From Gammaproteobacteria bacterium (lineage in GTDB: Bacteria; Pseudomonadota; Gammaproteobacteria; Thiohalomonadales; Thiohalomonadaceae): DNA of 35,395 bases. The translations under genes and the position numbers were made by a program. Each line of letters starts with the position of its first letter. The first letter of the stretch is position 1. The stretch is taken from assembly GCA_015231435.1 (NCBI GenBank), contig JADGBN010000019.1:1-35395 (forward strand). Reading direction: 5' to 3'. The notes under the pieces are model-generated. The model worked only from the letters and a program-made list of their open reading frames with translations. It searched no databases and was not told the origin of the DNA. Positions 8,206 to 16,468 of this stretch are shown here, piece by piece.

Positions 8206-9339
8206 ATGGCGGATGATGGTCAGGAACGTTCGGAAGAGCCCACAGGAAAACGGCTCTCCGATGCCCGCGAGAAGGGGCAGTTACCCCGTTCAAAAGAGCT
8301 TTCAACGGTTGTCGTGCTGTTAACCGCCGGGGCGGCATTTATTTTTATAGGGGGCTATATGTTGCGTGAGATGGAGGAGATTATGCGCGGCAGCTTCACC
8401 CTCGATCCGGCGCTCATTCATGATCCCGATCGCTTTACGTCGCACTTTCTCGGGCTGATGAACCGCTCGCTGAATATGCTTTTCCCCTTTTTTTTGGCGA
8501 TGGTCGTCGCGGGAATTGCCTCGGCACTGCTGTTAAGTGGCTGGAATTTTTCAACCCAGGCATTGGCGCCAAAAATTGAGAAGCTCGATCCAATTAAGGG
8601 GATGGGAAAAATTTTTACCTGGCGCGGTCTGGTCGAGATGATCAAGGCGTTGGTGAAGTTTTCCATTGTTGCGGTGGCGGCGATTATCTATGTCAATATT
8701 TTTGAGGGCCATTTTGTCGGTTTAGGCAAGGAGGATCTCCTTCCGGCGATGGCGCACGCGGCAGATCTACTGTTATGGGTCTTTCTGGTGTTAAGCAGTA
8801 CCCTGATTATCGTCGCCGCCGTCGATATCCCCTACCAGCTTTGGGATCATACACGACAGCTAAAAATGTCGAAGCAGGAGGTTAAGGAGGAGGGGAAACA
8901 GACCGAGGGGAGTCCCGAGATTAAGGGTCGCCAGCGGCAAATCCAGTTCCAGATGCATCAGAAAAGGATGATGGAGGCGGTTCCAAAGGCAGATGTGGTG
9001 ATTACCAACCCGACGCACTTTGCCGTGGCGTTGCGTTATGAGGGGGGGAGCATGGGGGCACCACTGGTGGTGGCTAAAGGTGTCGATTATCTAGCCCAGC
9101 GTATTCGTGAGATCGCTAAAGAGCACCACATTCCGGTGATTACGGCACCGCCACTGTCGCGCGCTATCTATTACAGCACCGAAGTGGACAGCCCAATACC
9201 CGAGGGGCTCTATCGTGCGGTGGCGCAGGTGCTTGCCTACGTCTATCATCTGCGCCGTGGTGACAAGGTGCAGGCGGAAAAGATGGCAAAGTCTATGCAT
9301 GAGATGCCTATTCCTGATGATTTGCGTCGTGATGGTTAG
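8206..9339 (+). CDS. flhB: Flagellar export switch protein FlhB
   Basis: The product has 377 residues. It opens with the typical QERSEEPTGKRLSDAREKGQ. Four membrane helices follow, up to about residue 215. The cytoplasmic domain contains the autocleavage motif NPTH (268-271) within DVVITNPTHFAVALRY. Cleavage between Asn and Pro switches export from rod/hook proteins to filament proteins. The gene lies between fliR and flhA as usual. All key residues are present. Confidence 0.97.
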   Translation: MADDGQERSEEPTGKRLSDAREKGQLPRSKELSTVVVLLTAGAAFIFIGGYMLREMEEIMRGSFTLDPALIHDPDRFTSHFLGLMNRSLNMLFPFFLAMVVAGIASALLLSGWNFSTQALAPKIEKLDPIKGMGKIFTWRGLVEMIKALVKFSIVAVAAIIYVNIFEGHFVGLGKEDLLPAMAHAADLLLWVFLVLSSTLIIVAAVDIPYQLWDHTRQLKMSKQEVKEEGKQTEGSPEIKGRQRQIQFQMHQKRMMEAVPKADVVITNPTHFAVALRYEGGSMGAPLVVAKGVDYLAQRIREIAKEHHIPVITAPPLSRAIYYSTEVDSPIPEGLYRAVAQVLAYVYHLRRGDKVQAEKMAKSMHEMPIPDDLRRDG

Positions 9340-9369
9340 TCAACTTATCTGTTTGAGTAGGTGGTTAAT

Positions 9370-11472
9370 ATGGAAGTGCTAAAAGGGCTGTTTAATCGTC
9401 ATGGCGCAAAGTTAGGTCATCTGAAGGGGATTGGCGCACCGATTATTGTGGTGATGCTGCTCTCCATGGTGATTCTGCCGATGCCGCCCATGCTGCTGGA
9501 CATCTTCTTTACCTTTAATATCGCCCTGTCGCTGATCATTCTTCTTGTGGCTATCTATGCCCTGCGGCCGATGGATTTTGCCGTATTTCCGACGATTCTG
9601 CTGGTAGCTACCCTATTTCGTCTGTCACTGAACGTTGCTTCGACACGGGTGGTGCTGCTTGAGGGCCATAAGGGTCCCGATGCCGCAGGTCAGGTGATTC
9701 AGGCGTTTGGTGATTTTGTTATTGGCGGTAACTACGCCGTCGGTATTATCGTTTTTATCATTTTGGTGATTATTAACTTTTCGGTGGTGACCAAAGGCTC
9801 CGGGCGGATCTCCGAGGTGAGTGCCCGCTTCACTCTCGATGCGATGCCGGGTAAACAGATGGCGATCGATGCCGATTTGAACGCTGGGTTTATTGACGAT
9901 AAAGAGGCGCGGCGGCGGCGCAAGGAGACCGGACAGGAGGCAGACTTCTATGGTGCCATGGATGGTGCCAGTAAGTTCGTTCGCGGTGATGCGGTGGCGG
10001 GCATTATGATCACCATTATTAACGTGATTGGTGGTCTGATTATTGGCGTTGGCCAACATGGGATGACGGTCGCGAAAGCGGGTGAGGTCTATGTTCTTTT
10101 GACCATTGGTGACGGTCTGGTTGCGCAGATCCCGGCGCTGGTGCTCTCCACCGCAGCGGGTATTATTGTTTCGCGGGTCTCCGAGTCGGGCAGTATGGGG
10201 GAGCAGATATTTGGTCAGCTCTTTAATAATGTCACGGTGATCTGGCTCTCCACTGCCGTTCTGACGCTGCTTGGCCTGGTTCCTGGAATGCCTACTTTCC
10301 CCTTTCTGTTTATCGCCTCGCTGTTGGGCTTGCTGGGGTGGTATATGCTGCGTACCGAGAAGCAGCGCAAGCAGCATGAGAGCGTTGCTGAACTGCTGCC
10401 GGAGATGACCGCGTCGCCGGAGACCAAAGAGCTCTCCTGGGATGATGTGCCGATGGTGGATCCGATTGGTCTGGAGGTCGGTTATCGCCTGATTCCCATG
10501 GTTGATAAGTCGCAGGGTGGTGAGTTAATGGGGCGAATAAAGGGGGTGCGCAAAAAGCTCTCCCAGGATTTGGGTTTTCTCGTGCCGCCGGTACATATTC
10601 GCGACAATCTTGAGCTTCAGCCCAACGGCTACCGCATCACCCTGCAGGGGGTGACCGTGGGCGAGACAACGATTCATCCTGATCGTGAAAGGGCGATTAA
10701 TCCGGGGCAGGTCTATGGCAAGGTGGAGGGGATTAAGGGGAAAGATCCCGCTTTTGGTCTTGATGCGGTGTGGATTGAGGTGGGGCAGCGCGAGAATGCC
10801 CAGAGCCTCGGTTATACCGTGGTTGATCCCAACACGGTGATTGCCACCCACCTGAGCCAGGTGCTGCAGGGTCATGCCCATGAGTTGTTAGGTCATGACG
10901 AGGTACAGAAGTTGCTGGATCAGCTGACCAAGGTGACACCCAAACTGGCGGAGGATCTGGTGCCGAAAACCTTGTCACTGGGAACCCTAGCAAAGGTACT
11001 GCAAAATCTGCTCATGGAGGGTATTCCGATCCGCGATATGCGCACGATTGCCGAGGCGATGGCTGATGCCGCTCCGCATACTCAGGATGCCGGTATTTTA
11101 ACCGCACAGGCGCGGGTTGCGTTGGGGCGGATGATCGTGCAAAAAATTAACGGATCGAATTTTGAGATGAGCGTCATTACTTTGTCGCCAGAGTTGGAAC
11201 AGATATTGCATCAGAGTGTCCAGGGTGGTGGCGGTTCGCTCGCAGCTATTGAGCCAGCAATGGCCGAGCAGCTTCACAAAGGTTTAGCCGACAGTACCCT
11301 TGAGCAAGAGATGGCCGGGAAACCGGCCATTCTTCTCACCTCACCGCAGTTACGTGAGATGCTGGCGCGCTTTGTGCGTAATTCGTTACCCGGGTTGAGT
11401 GTACTTTCGTATAACGAGATCCCGGATGATAAACAGTTAAAGATAGTTGCAACCGTTGGAGGCCGTGCCTAA
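9370..11472 (+). CDS. flhA: Flagellar export gate protein FlhA
   Basis: The product is about 700 residues, the normal size. The N-terminal half is a membrane domain with about eight helices, including the conserved ILLVATLFRLSLNVASTRVV and the charged FHIPEP-family loop (SARFTLDAMPGKQMAIDADL). The C-terminal half is the cytoplasmic ring domain that receives chaperone-cargo complexes. I prefer ATG 9370, with AGGTGG 5 bp upstream, over an in-frame GTG at 9361 that would add three residues. It is separated from flhB by 30 bp and followed by flhF after 46 bp. Confidence 0.97.
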   Translation: MEVLKGLFNRHGAKLGHLKGIGAPIIVVMLLSMVILPMPPMLLDIFFTFNIALSLIILLVAIYALRPMDFAVFPTILLVATLFRLSLNVASTRVVLLEGHKGPDAAGQVIQAFGDFVIGGNYAVGIIVFIILVIINFSVVTKGSGRISEVSARFTLDAMPGKQMAIDADLNAGFIDDKEARRRRKETGQEADFYGAMDGASKFVRGDAVAGIMITIINVIGGLIIGVGQHGMTVAKAGEVYVLLTIGDGLVAQIPALVLSTAAGIIVSRVSESGSMGEQIFGQLFNNVTVIWLSTAVLTLLGLVPGMPTFPFLFIASLLGLLGWYMLRTEKQRKQHESVAELLPEMTASPETKELSWDDVPMVDPIGLEVGYRLIPMVDKSQGGELMGRIKGVRKKLSQDLGFLVPPVHIRDNLELQPNGYRITLQGVTVGETTIHPDRERAINPGQVYGKVEGIKGKDPAFGLDAVWIEVGQRENAQSLGYTVVDPNTVIATHLSQVLQGHAHELLGHDEVQKLLDQLTKVTPKLAEDLVPKTLSLGTLAKVLQNLLMEGIPIRDMRTIAEAMADAAPHTQDAGILTAQARVALGRMIVQKINGSNFEMSVITLSPELEQILHQSVQGGGGSLAAIEPAMAEQLHKGLADSTLEQEMAGKPAILLTSPQLREMLARFVRNSLPGLSVLSYNEIPDDKQLKIVATVGGRA

Positions 11473-11518
11473 TCGTTAGCCGGCCTGCCACGGATTACCC
11501 CCAGTCTGTGAGGCCGAG

Positions 11519-13108
11519 ATGAAAATTAAACGCTACGTTGCACCTAATATGCGCAGTGCGATACAGATGGTTCGTGATGAACAGGGCCCCGATGCCGTGA
11601 TTCTCTCGAACCGTCAGGTTGCCGGCGGTGTTGAAGTGGTGGCTGCAGTCGATTATGACGCCAAACTGGTGGGTCAGATGGCGCGTGATAGTGAGGTGGT
11701 ACAGTCATCGCATTATCCGCCACAGGCAATGAATAGTGCCTATGATGATGAGCCAGCGGATGATTACTATCATCAGGCGGCGCCTGCACCTGCCGCTGCT
11801 CGCCGTGAAGCGCGTCCAACTCCGCCGCGCCCAGTGCTGACCTCACCGAGCTGGCAGCGTGAAACGCGTGCGCATGAAGTGAAGGCGGTTGACCCGCGCA
11901 CCCTGCGTCCGCAATCCTATGCTGAACCGCTGCCCGATCCGGTACTGGATCAAACCGAGGCGTTACGTCTCGCCATTGAGGCGGCGAAACGTGGCGAAAA
12001 ACCGGCAGTGCCACCGCGTGCAGCGGTTAGTAGCAAAGCAGGGTTGGCACAAGCCCCTGCACAACAGGTTAATGTTCAGCAGTTGCACCCCTCCCGTAGT
12101 GGCGGTGCAGCGGCCAATAGTGCCAGTAACCGTAGCCGTGCGGCAGCGCCGCGTCAGGAAAAAGCGGCAGCCAATCAACAGGATACCGGATTTAACGCAA
12201 TGCGTGAAGAGTTGCAGTCACTGCGAAAAATGATGATGAATCAGCTTAATGGACTGGCGTGGAGTGAGTTAAAAAACCGACACCCCCTCTATGTGCCGTT
12301 AATGCAGAATATGTTGCAGCTTGGTCTAAGCAGTGAAATGGGTAAAAAGATTGTTGATGAGATTCAGCTTACCGACAGCATGACAAAAAATTGGCAGCAA
12401 GCGATGAAGACGCTGGCGATGCGCATTGAGGTGACCCACGATAATGTTATCGAGCAGGGCGGTATTATCGCCCTAGTGGGGCCGTCAGGGGTGGGTAAGA
12501 CCACCACCGCTGCAAAATTGGCAGCACGTTATGCGCTGCGTCACGGCAGCGATCGCGTGGCGCTGGTGACTATTGATAACTTCCGTATTGGTGCCTATCA
12601 GCAGCTGCGAACCTTTGGTCGGATTCTTGGCTCTCCGGTGCATGTTGCGCAAAATAGTGAAGAGTTACAGCAAACCCTCGATCTGCTGCAGGATTTTGAG
12701 TTGGTAATTATTGATACCGCAGGGGTTGGCTATCGTCAGCAACTGGCGAATACCCAGTTACAGATGCTGATGGAGATGCGTCAACAGATTGACATCTACG
12801 CGCTGCTCTCCGCCTCCAGTCAGTTGCAGTCGCAGGAGGAGACGGTACGCGCCTACTCCGCCTCGCGTCTGGCGGGGTTAATGTTAACCAAACTCGATGA
12901 GAGCACGGCGTTGGGCGGATCGTTAACCGTGGCGATTCAAAACCGCCTACCGATTGCCTATCTTTGTGACGGACAGCAGGTGCCGGAAGATATTCAGCCG
13001 GCCCGCAGTAATAAACTGGTTAATTTAAGTGTCTCCTATCTGCAGGAGCGCCAACGCGAACTGCCCGATGAAGAGACCGTCGCCTTTTGTATGGGAGGAG
13101 CGCAGTAA
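11519..13108 (+). CDS. flhF: Flagellar biosynthesis GTPase FlhF (SRP-type)
   Basis: The product has 529 residues. The N-terminal B domain begins MKIKRYVAPNMRSAIQMVRDE, typical of FlhF. A long Ala/Pro/Arg-rich linker (about 75-225) varies between species. The C-terminal NG GTPase domain has GPSGVGKTTTAAKL (from about 321), DTAG, and TKLDE. FlhF marks the cell pole where the flagellum is built and is found in polarly flagellated bacteria. The stop codon overlaps the flhG start by one base (TAATG). The long linker makes it somewhat larger than many homologues. Confidence 0.96.
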   Translation: MKIKRYVAPNMRSAIQMVRDEQGPDAVILSNRQVAGGVEVVAAVDYDAKLVGQMARDSEVVQSSHYPPQAMNSAYDDEPADDYYHQAAPAPAAARREARPTPPRPVLTSPSWQRETRAHEVKAVDPRTLRPQSYAEPLPDPVLDQTEALRLAIEAAKRGEKPAVPPRAAVSSKAGLAQAPAQQVNVQQLHPSRSGGAAANSASNRSRAAAPRQEKAAANQQDTGFNAMREELQSLRKMMMNQLNGLAWSELKNRHPLYVPLMQNMLQLGLSSEMGKKIVDEIQLTDSMTKNWQQAMKTLAMRIEVTHDNVIEQGGIIALVGPSGVGKTTTAAKLAARYALRHGSDRVALVTIDNFRIGAYQQLRTFGRILGSPVHVAQNSEELQQTLDLLQDFELVIIDTAGVGYRQQLANTQLQMLMEMRQQIDIYALLSASSQLQSQEETVRAYSASRLAGLMLTKLDESTALGGSLTVAIQNRLPIAYLCDGQQVPEDIQPARSNKLVNLSVSYLQERQRELPDEETVAFCMGGAQ

Positions 13109-13968
13109 TGGGACTTGATCAAGCTGCAGGGTTGCGGCGGGTGGCAAGAGCGCGACCGATTCGGGTCATTGCGGTGACCAGTGGCAAGGGGGGGGTTGGT
13201 AAAACCAATGTCTCGATTAACATTGCTGCTGCATGGGCGAAGCGGGGCGGTAAACCGGTCATTCTTGATGCTGATTTAGGTTTGGCGAATATTGATGTGG
13301 CGCTGGGTCTGCAACCTAAACTCAACCTCTCCCATGTCCTTGATGGTGAAGTGACGATGGAGGAGATTATCGTCACCGCCCCTGGCGGTATTCGCGTGAT
13401 TCCCGCCTCCTCCGGTCTGCAACGGATGGCCAGTTTGACGGCCGCAGAGCATGCGGGACTGATTCATGCGTTTAGTGAACTCAATCTTGATTTTGATCTA
13501 CTGATCATTGACACCGCAGCGGGTATTGATACCAGTGTAACCAGCTTTAGTCGCGCTGCCCAGGAGGTGATGGTGGTGGTCTGTAATGAGCCAGCCTCGA
13601 TTACCGATGCCTATGCACTGATTAAATTACTTAATCGCGATCATAATATTCGTCGTTTTCGGGTGATCGCCAACATGGCGCACGGGCGACAGGAGGGGAT
13701 GGAGCTTTTTCGTAAACTGGTTACGGTCACCGATCGTTTTCTTAGCGAAGTGATTCTCGAACTTGCCGGCGTGGTTCCCTACGATACCTATCTGCGCAAG
13801 GCGGTACAAAAACAGATGCCACTGGTCGATCTCTTTCCGCACAGTCAGGGAACCCAGGCCTTTATTGAGGTGGCGCACCGTATTGCGCAATGGCCGCTAC
13901 CAACGGTTGCCGATGGCTCTTTGCAATTCTTTGTCGAGCGCCTGGTGGGCAAGAACCCCTTCGCCTAA
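13108..13968 (+). CDS. flhG: MinD-like ATPase FlhG/FleN, flagellar number regulator
   Basis: The product has 286 residues. A short Gln/Arg-containing N-terminus (DQAAGLRRV), which in FlhG proteins stimulates the FlhF GTPase, precedes a deviant Walker A motif SGKGGVGKT (25-33). DADLGLAN and IIDTAAG follow. FlhG limits polar flagella, usually to one, by acting on FlhF and on the master regulator FleQ. I chose ATG 13108, which overlaps the flhF stop as TAATG and has GGGAGGAG upstream. In many relatives fliA and che genes follow; here a miniature element is inserted directly after the TAA. Confidence 0.95.
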   Translation: MGLDQAAGLRRVARARPIRVIAVTSGKGGVGKTNVSINIAAAWAKRGGKPVILDADLGLANIDVALGLQPKLNLSHVLDGEVTMEEIIVTAPGGIRVIPASSGLQRMASLTAAEHAGLIHAFSELNLDFDLLIIDTAAGIDTSVTSFSRAAQEVMVVVCNEPASITDAYALIKLLNRDHNIRRFRVIANMAHGRQEGMELFRKLVTVTDRFLSEVILELAGVVPYDTYLRKAVQKQMPLVDLFPHSQGTQAFIEVAHRIAQWPLPTVADGSLQFFVERLVGKNPFA

Positions 13969-14115
13969 CAATGTCATTAAGTTAAGGGTGTCCACTGCCC
14001 GATTGCAGGGTGTCGGCGGCAGGGAAGCCGCCGCCAAGCCCCCAGGGATGGGTTTACGGCGTCCCAGCAAGCGGGTGGTGGGCACACTTAGGCTTAACTT
14101 AACTTAATGGCATTG
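13969..14115 (+). mobile_element. Miniature inverted-repeat transposable element, copy 2 (147 bp, short form)
   Basis: Same family as the element at 3599-3789, in the opposite orientation. The ends are CAATGTCATTAAGTTAAG and the reverse complement of CAATGCCATTAAGTTAAG. A perfect 10-bp duplication, CTTCGCCTAA, borders it (13959-13968 and 14116-14125). The left copy of the duplication contains the last codons and stop of flhG, so the element entered at the stop codon without changing the protein. The central AT-rich hairpin module of copies 1 and 3 is absent and a shorter AAGCCGCCGCC joins the two arms. Confidence 0.85.
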
Positions 14116-14170
14116 CTTCGCCTAAAGGTCAGATTATAAATTTATGATAGCGGTGCAGCCCGCTTGTGGG

Positions 14171-14176
14171 TATAAT
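14171..14176 (+). promoter_or_regulatory. Candidate -10 box for the rpsP operon
   Basis: A perfect TATAAT lies 93 bp upstream of the rpsP start, between the miniature element and the gene. No good -35 hexamer is visible at 16-18 bp, so the call is tentative. A leader of about 85 nt would result. I see no clear regulatory fold in it. Confidence 0.35.
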
Positions 14177-14268
14177 CCGCCGCTTTTACGCCGTTGCTCG
14201 CCGCCATTACCGATGTGGCAGTAACGGGCAGGTATTATGTTGCGAAAACCAAGAGGTTGTTGAGATAG

Positions 14269-14529
14269 ATGGTCACCATTCGTATGGCTCGGGGCGGTTC
14301 TAAAAAACGTCCGTTTTATCAAGTAGTTGTTACCGACAGTCGGAATTGCCGTGATGGTAAGTTTATCGAGCGACTGGGCTTTTTCAACCCCGTTTCCCGG
14401 GGCAATGAGGTGCGTCTGTACATTAACCATGAAAGGGTAAACCACTGGATCAGCCAGGGTGCCCAGCCCAGCGATCGGGTCGCCACACTCATTAAAGAGA
14501 GCAGTAAACAGGTATTACAGGCCGCCTGA
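14269..14529 (+). CDS. rpsP: 30S ribosomal protein bS16
   Basis: The product has 86 residues, the usual size. It begins [20 protein letters not shown] and contains the conserved RLGFFNP. bS16 binds 16S rRNA early in 30S assembly. It heads the conserved cluster rpsP-rimM-trmD-rplS. The leader contains a candidate TATAAT, and the ribosome-binding site is weak (GAGATAG). The downstream 56-bp gap contains an imperfect GTTTGA...TCAAAC inverted repeat. Confidence 0.97.
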   Translation: MVTIRMARGGSKKRPFYQVVVTDSRNCRDGKFIERLGFFNPVSRGNEVRLYINHERVNHWISQGAQPSDRVATLIKESSKQVLQAA

Positions 14530-14585
14530 TTATTGTTTGACGTGACTTGCAGCGTCTCAAACGTTGCCGGTGACGTTAGTCGCAG

Positions 14586-15146
14586 ATGAACCCACCCGAA
14601 CCGATAACCCAGGGCAGTGAAAAGATAATGGCTGCGCCGGAGCTGCTTGTGGTGGGTAAAATTTCGGCTGTTTTTGGTGTTAAGGGGTGGTTGCGTATCT
14701 ACTCCTATACCGAGCCGCGTGACAATATTATTCACTACCCCTATTGGTATATGGGGCGTGGCGAACCCTCGGCGCAATGGCAGCAGATAACGCCTGATGC
14801 GGGCAAAACTCATAGCAAAGGGGTGATTGTTCACCTGCAGGGAGTGGATGATCGTGATGCGGCGGCGTTGCTAATCGGTTATGAGATTGCCATCGACAGG
14901 CAACTTCTGCCGCAGTTGGCCGATGATCAGTACTATTGGCGCGATCTGCGGGGGTGTCAGGTGGTGCATGGTGACGGCACGGCGTTGGGTGAGGTGATCT
15001 CCCTTTTTGAGACAGGCGCCAACGATGTGATGGTGGTGCAGCAGGGCGATCAGGAGCGGTTAATTCCCTTTACCCTAAATGCCACGGTACAGCGCGTTGA
15101 TATTGCCGCACGTCTTATTGAGGTTGACTGGGATCCCGATTTTTAG
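14586..15146 (+). CDS. rimM: Ribosome maturation factor RimM
   Basis: The product has 186 residues from ATG 14586, or 172 from ATG 14628; neither has a strong ribosome-binding site, so the start is uncertain. The family core starts at [20 protein letters not shown]. The C-terminal PRC-barrel contains [20 protein letters not shown] and LIPFT. RimM binds uS19 and assists 30S head maturation. It lies between rpsP and trmD as in most Gammaproteobacteria. Confidence 0.95.
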   Translation: MNPPEPITQGSEKIMAAPELLVVGKISAVFGVKGWLRIYSYTEPRDNIIHYPYWYMGRGEPSAQWQQITPDAGKTHSKGVIVHLQGVDDRDAAALLIGYEIAIDRQLLPQLADDQYYWRDLRGCQVVHGDGTALGEVISLFETGANDVMVVQQGDQERLIPFTLNATVQRVDIAARLIEVDWDPDF

Positions 15147-15160
15147 CCGACTGCATCGCC

Positions 15161-15931
15161 ATGCAGTTTGATCTCATCACCCTCTTTCCCGAGATGTTTG
15201 ATGCCTTGGTTGATTGTGGCATTACCGGTCGGGCGTATGATCGATCGCTCTATCGCTTTGCTACCCATAATCCCCGCGATTTTACTGCTGACCCGCATCA
15301 AACCGTCGATGGACGACCCTACGGGGGCGGGCCGGGAATGGTGATGCGAGCCGAGCCACTGCGGGCGGCGATTGCCGCAGCGCGGCAAAATGGGCGTCAG
15401 CAAGGGGTTACGCAAGCGCGGGTGATCTATCTTTCGCCGCAGGGAGCCACACTGACCCAGACGAGAGTCCAGTCGCTGGCAGAGGCGCAGCAGCTTATTC
15501 TCCTCTGTGGTCGTTATGAGGGGATTGATGAGCGGTTGTTGCAGCTCGAGGTCGATGAAGAGCTCTCGATTGGCGATTATGTGCTAAGTGGTGGTGAGTT
15601 GGCAGCGATGGTGGTCATGGATGCGATTATTCGTCTGCTGCCCGGGGCGCTGGGCGATGCGCTCTCGGCGGCGCAGGACTCTTTCAGTGAAGGTCTGCTC
15701 GATTGTCCTCACTATACGCGGCCGGAGGTTTACGCAGGACTGGCGGTACCGTCAGAGCTGTTATCCGGTCATCATGGTGGTATTGCCCGTTGGCGGCAGC
15801 AGCAGGCGCTGTTGCGAACCTGGCAGCGACGCCCTGATCTGCTGGAGAAGATTGACCCGGCTCATCTGAGTGATGAGCAACAGAGTTTTTTGCGCAGCTT
15901 GAAGAAAAAAGAGGCGCATCTTGACCTTTAA
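15161..15931 (+). CDS. trmD: tRNA (guanine-N1)-methyltransferase TrmD
   Basis: The product has 256 residues. It begins [20 protein letters not shown] and carries the SPOUT knot motifs [13 protein letters not shown] and [15 protein letters not shown]. TrmD makes m1G37 in tRNAs whose anticodons are followed by G and so prevents +1 frameshifts. It is usually essential. It is separated from rimM by 14 bp. A hairpin with a T-tract lies just after its stop codon, before rplS. Confidence 0.97.
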   Translation: MQFDLITLFPEMFDALVDCGITGRAYDRSLYRFATHNPRDFTADPHQTVDGRPYGGGPGMVMRAEPLRAAIAAARQNGRQQGVTQARVIYLSPQGATLTQTRVQSLAEAQQLILLCGRYEGIDERLLQLEVDEELSIGDYVLSGGELAAMVVMDAIIRLLPGALGDALSAAQDSFSEGLLDCPHYTRPEVYAGLAVPSELLSGHHGGIARWRQQQALLRTWQRRPDLLEKIDPAHLSDEQQSFLRSLKKKEAHLDL

Positions 15932-15957
15932 GGCGCTATAATCCGCGCCAATTTTTT
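15932..15957 (+). terminator. Hairpin with T-tract between trmD and rplS (terminator or attenuator)
   Basis: GGCGC-TATAATCC-GCGCC forms a perfect 5-bp GC stem, followed by AATTTTTT. It looks like a weak intrinsic terminator. Its loop also contains TATAAT (15937-15942), a perfect -10 hexamer, but no -35 is properly spaced. It may lower or reset transcription into rplS. rplS begins 27 bp further on. Confidence 0.5.
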
Positions 15958-15983
15958 ATCGATGGTTTTTGGAGCTCGAAGAT

Positions 15984-16328
<345 letters not shown>

Positions 16329-16350
16329 TCCCATCATTAGCGTCAACAGG

Positions 16351-16375
16351 CAGCCTGGATGCAAATAACAGGCTG
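16351..16375 (+). terminator. Hairpin downstream of rplS
   Basis: CAGCCTG (16351-16357) and CAGGCTG (16369-16375) form a perfect 7-bp stem with an 11-nt loop, followed only by GATTTTG. The T-tract is short, so on its own it is a weak terminator. A stronger one follows at 16419. Confidence 0.4.
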
Positions 16376-16418
16376 GATTTTGACTTGGTGCTGGTGAAGT
16401 TCAGGGTGAATAAAACAC

Positions 16419-16468
16419 AAAAGGGGAGGTGTCATGTGACTACCTCCCCTTTTGTTCTTCTTTTTTTT
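16419..16468 (+). terminator. Strong intrinsic terminator overlapping the start of the TPR-like gene
   Basis: AAAAGGGGAGGT (16419-16430) and ACCTCCCCTTTT (16442-16453) are perfectly complementary over 12 bp. GTCA and TGAC extend the stem inward with one bulged T. A T-rich run (TTCTTCTTTTTTTT) follows. This is the most stable hairpin I found and fits termination of the rplS operon. The left arm contains GGGGAGG, the best ribosome-binding site for the next gene, and the loop region contains its likely GTG start (16436), so the same structure could also gate translation. Confidence 0.7.

Noticed and set aside
13897..14107. Open frames crossing the second miniature element, one extending out of flhG in another frame
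   Set aside because: They read the repeat sequence and the wrong frame of flhG; the flhG frame itself ends at TAA 13968.
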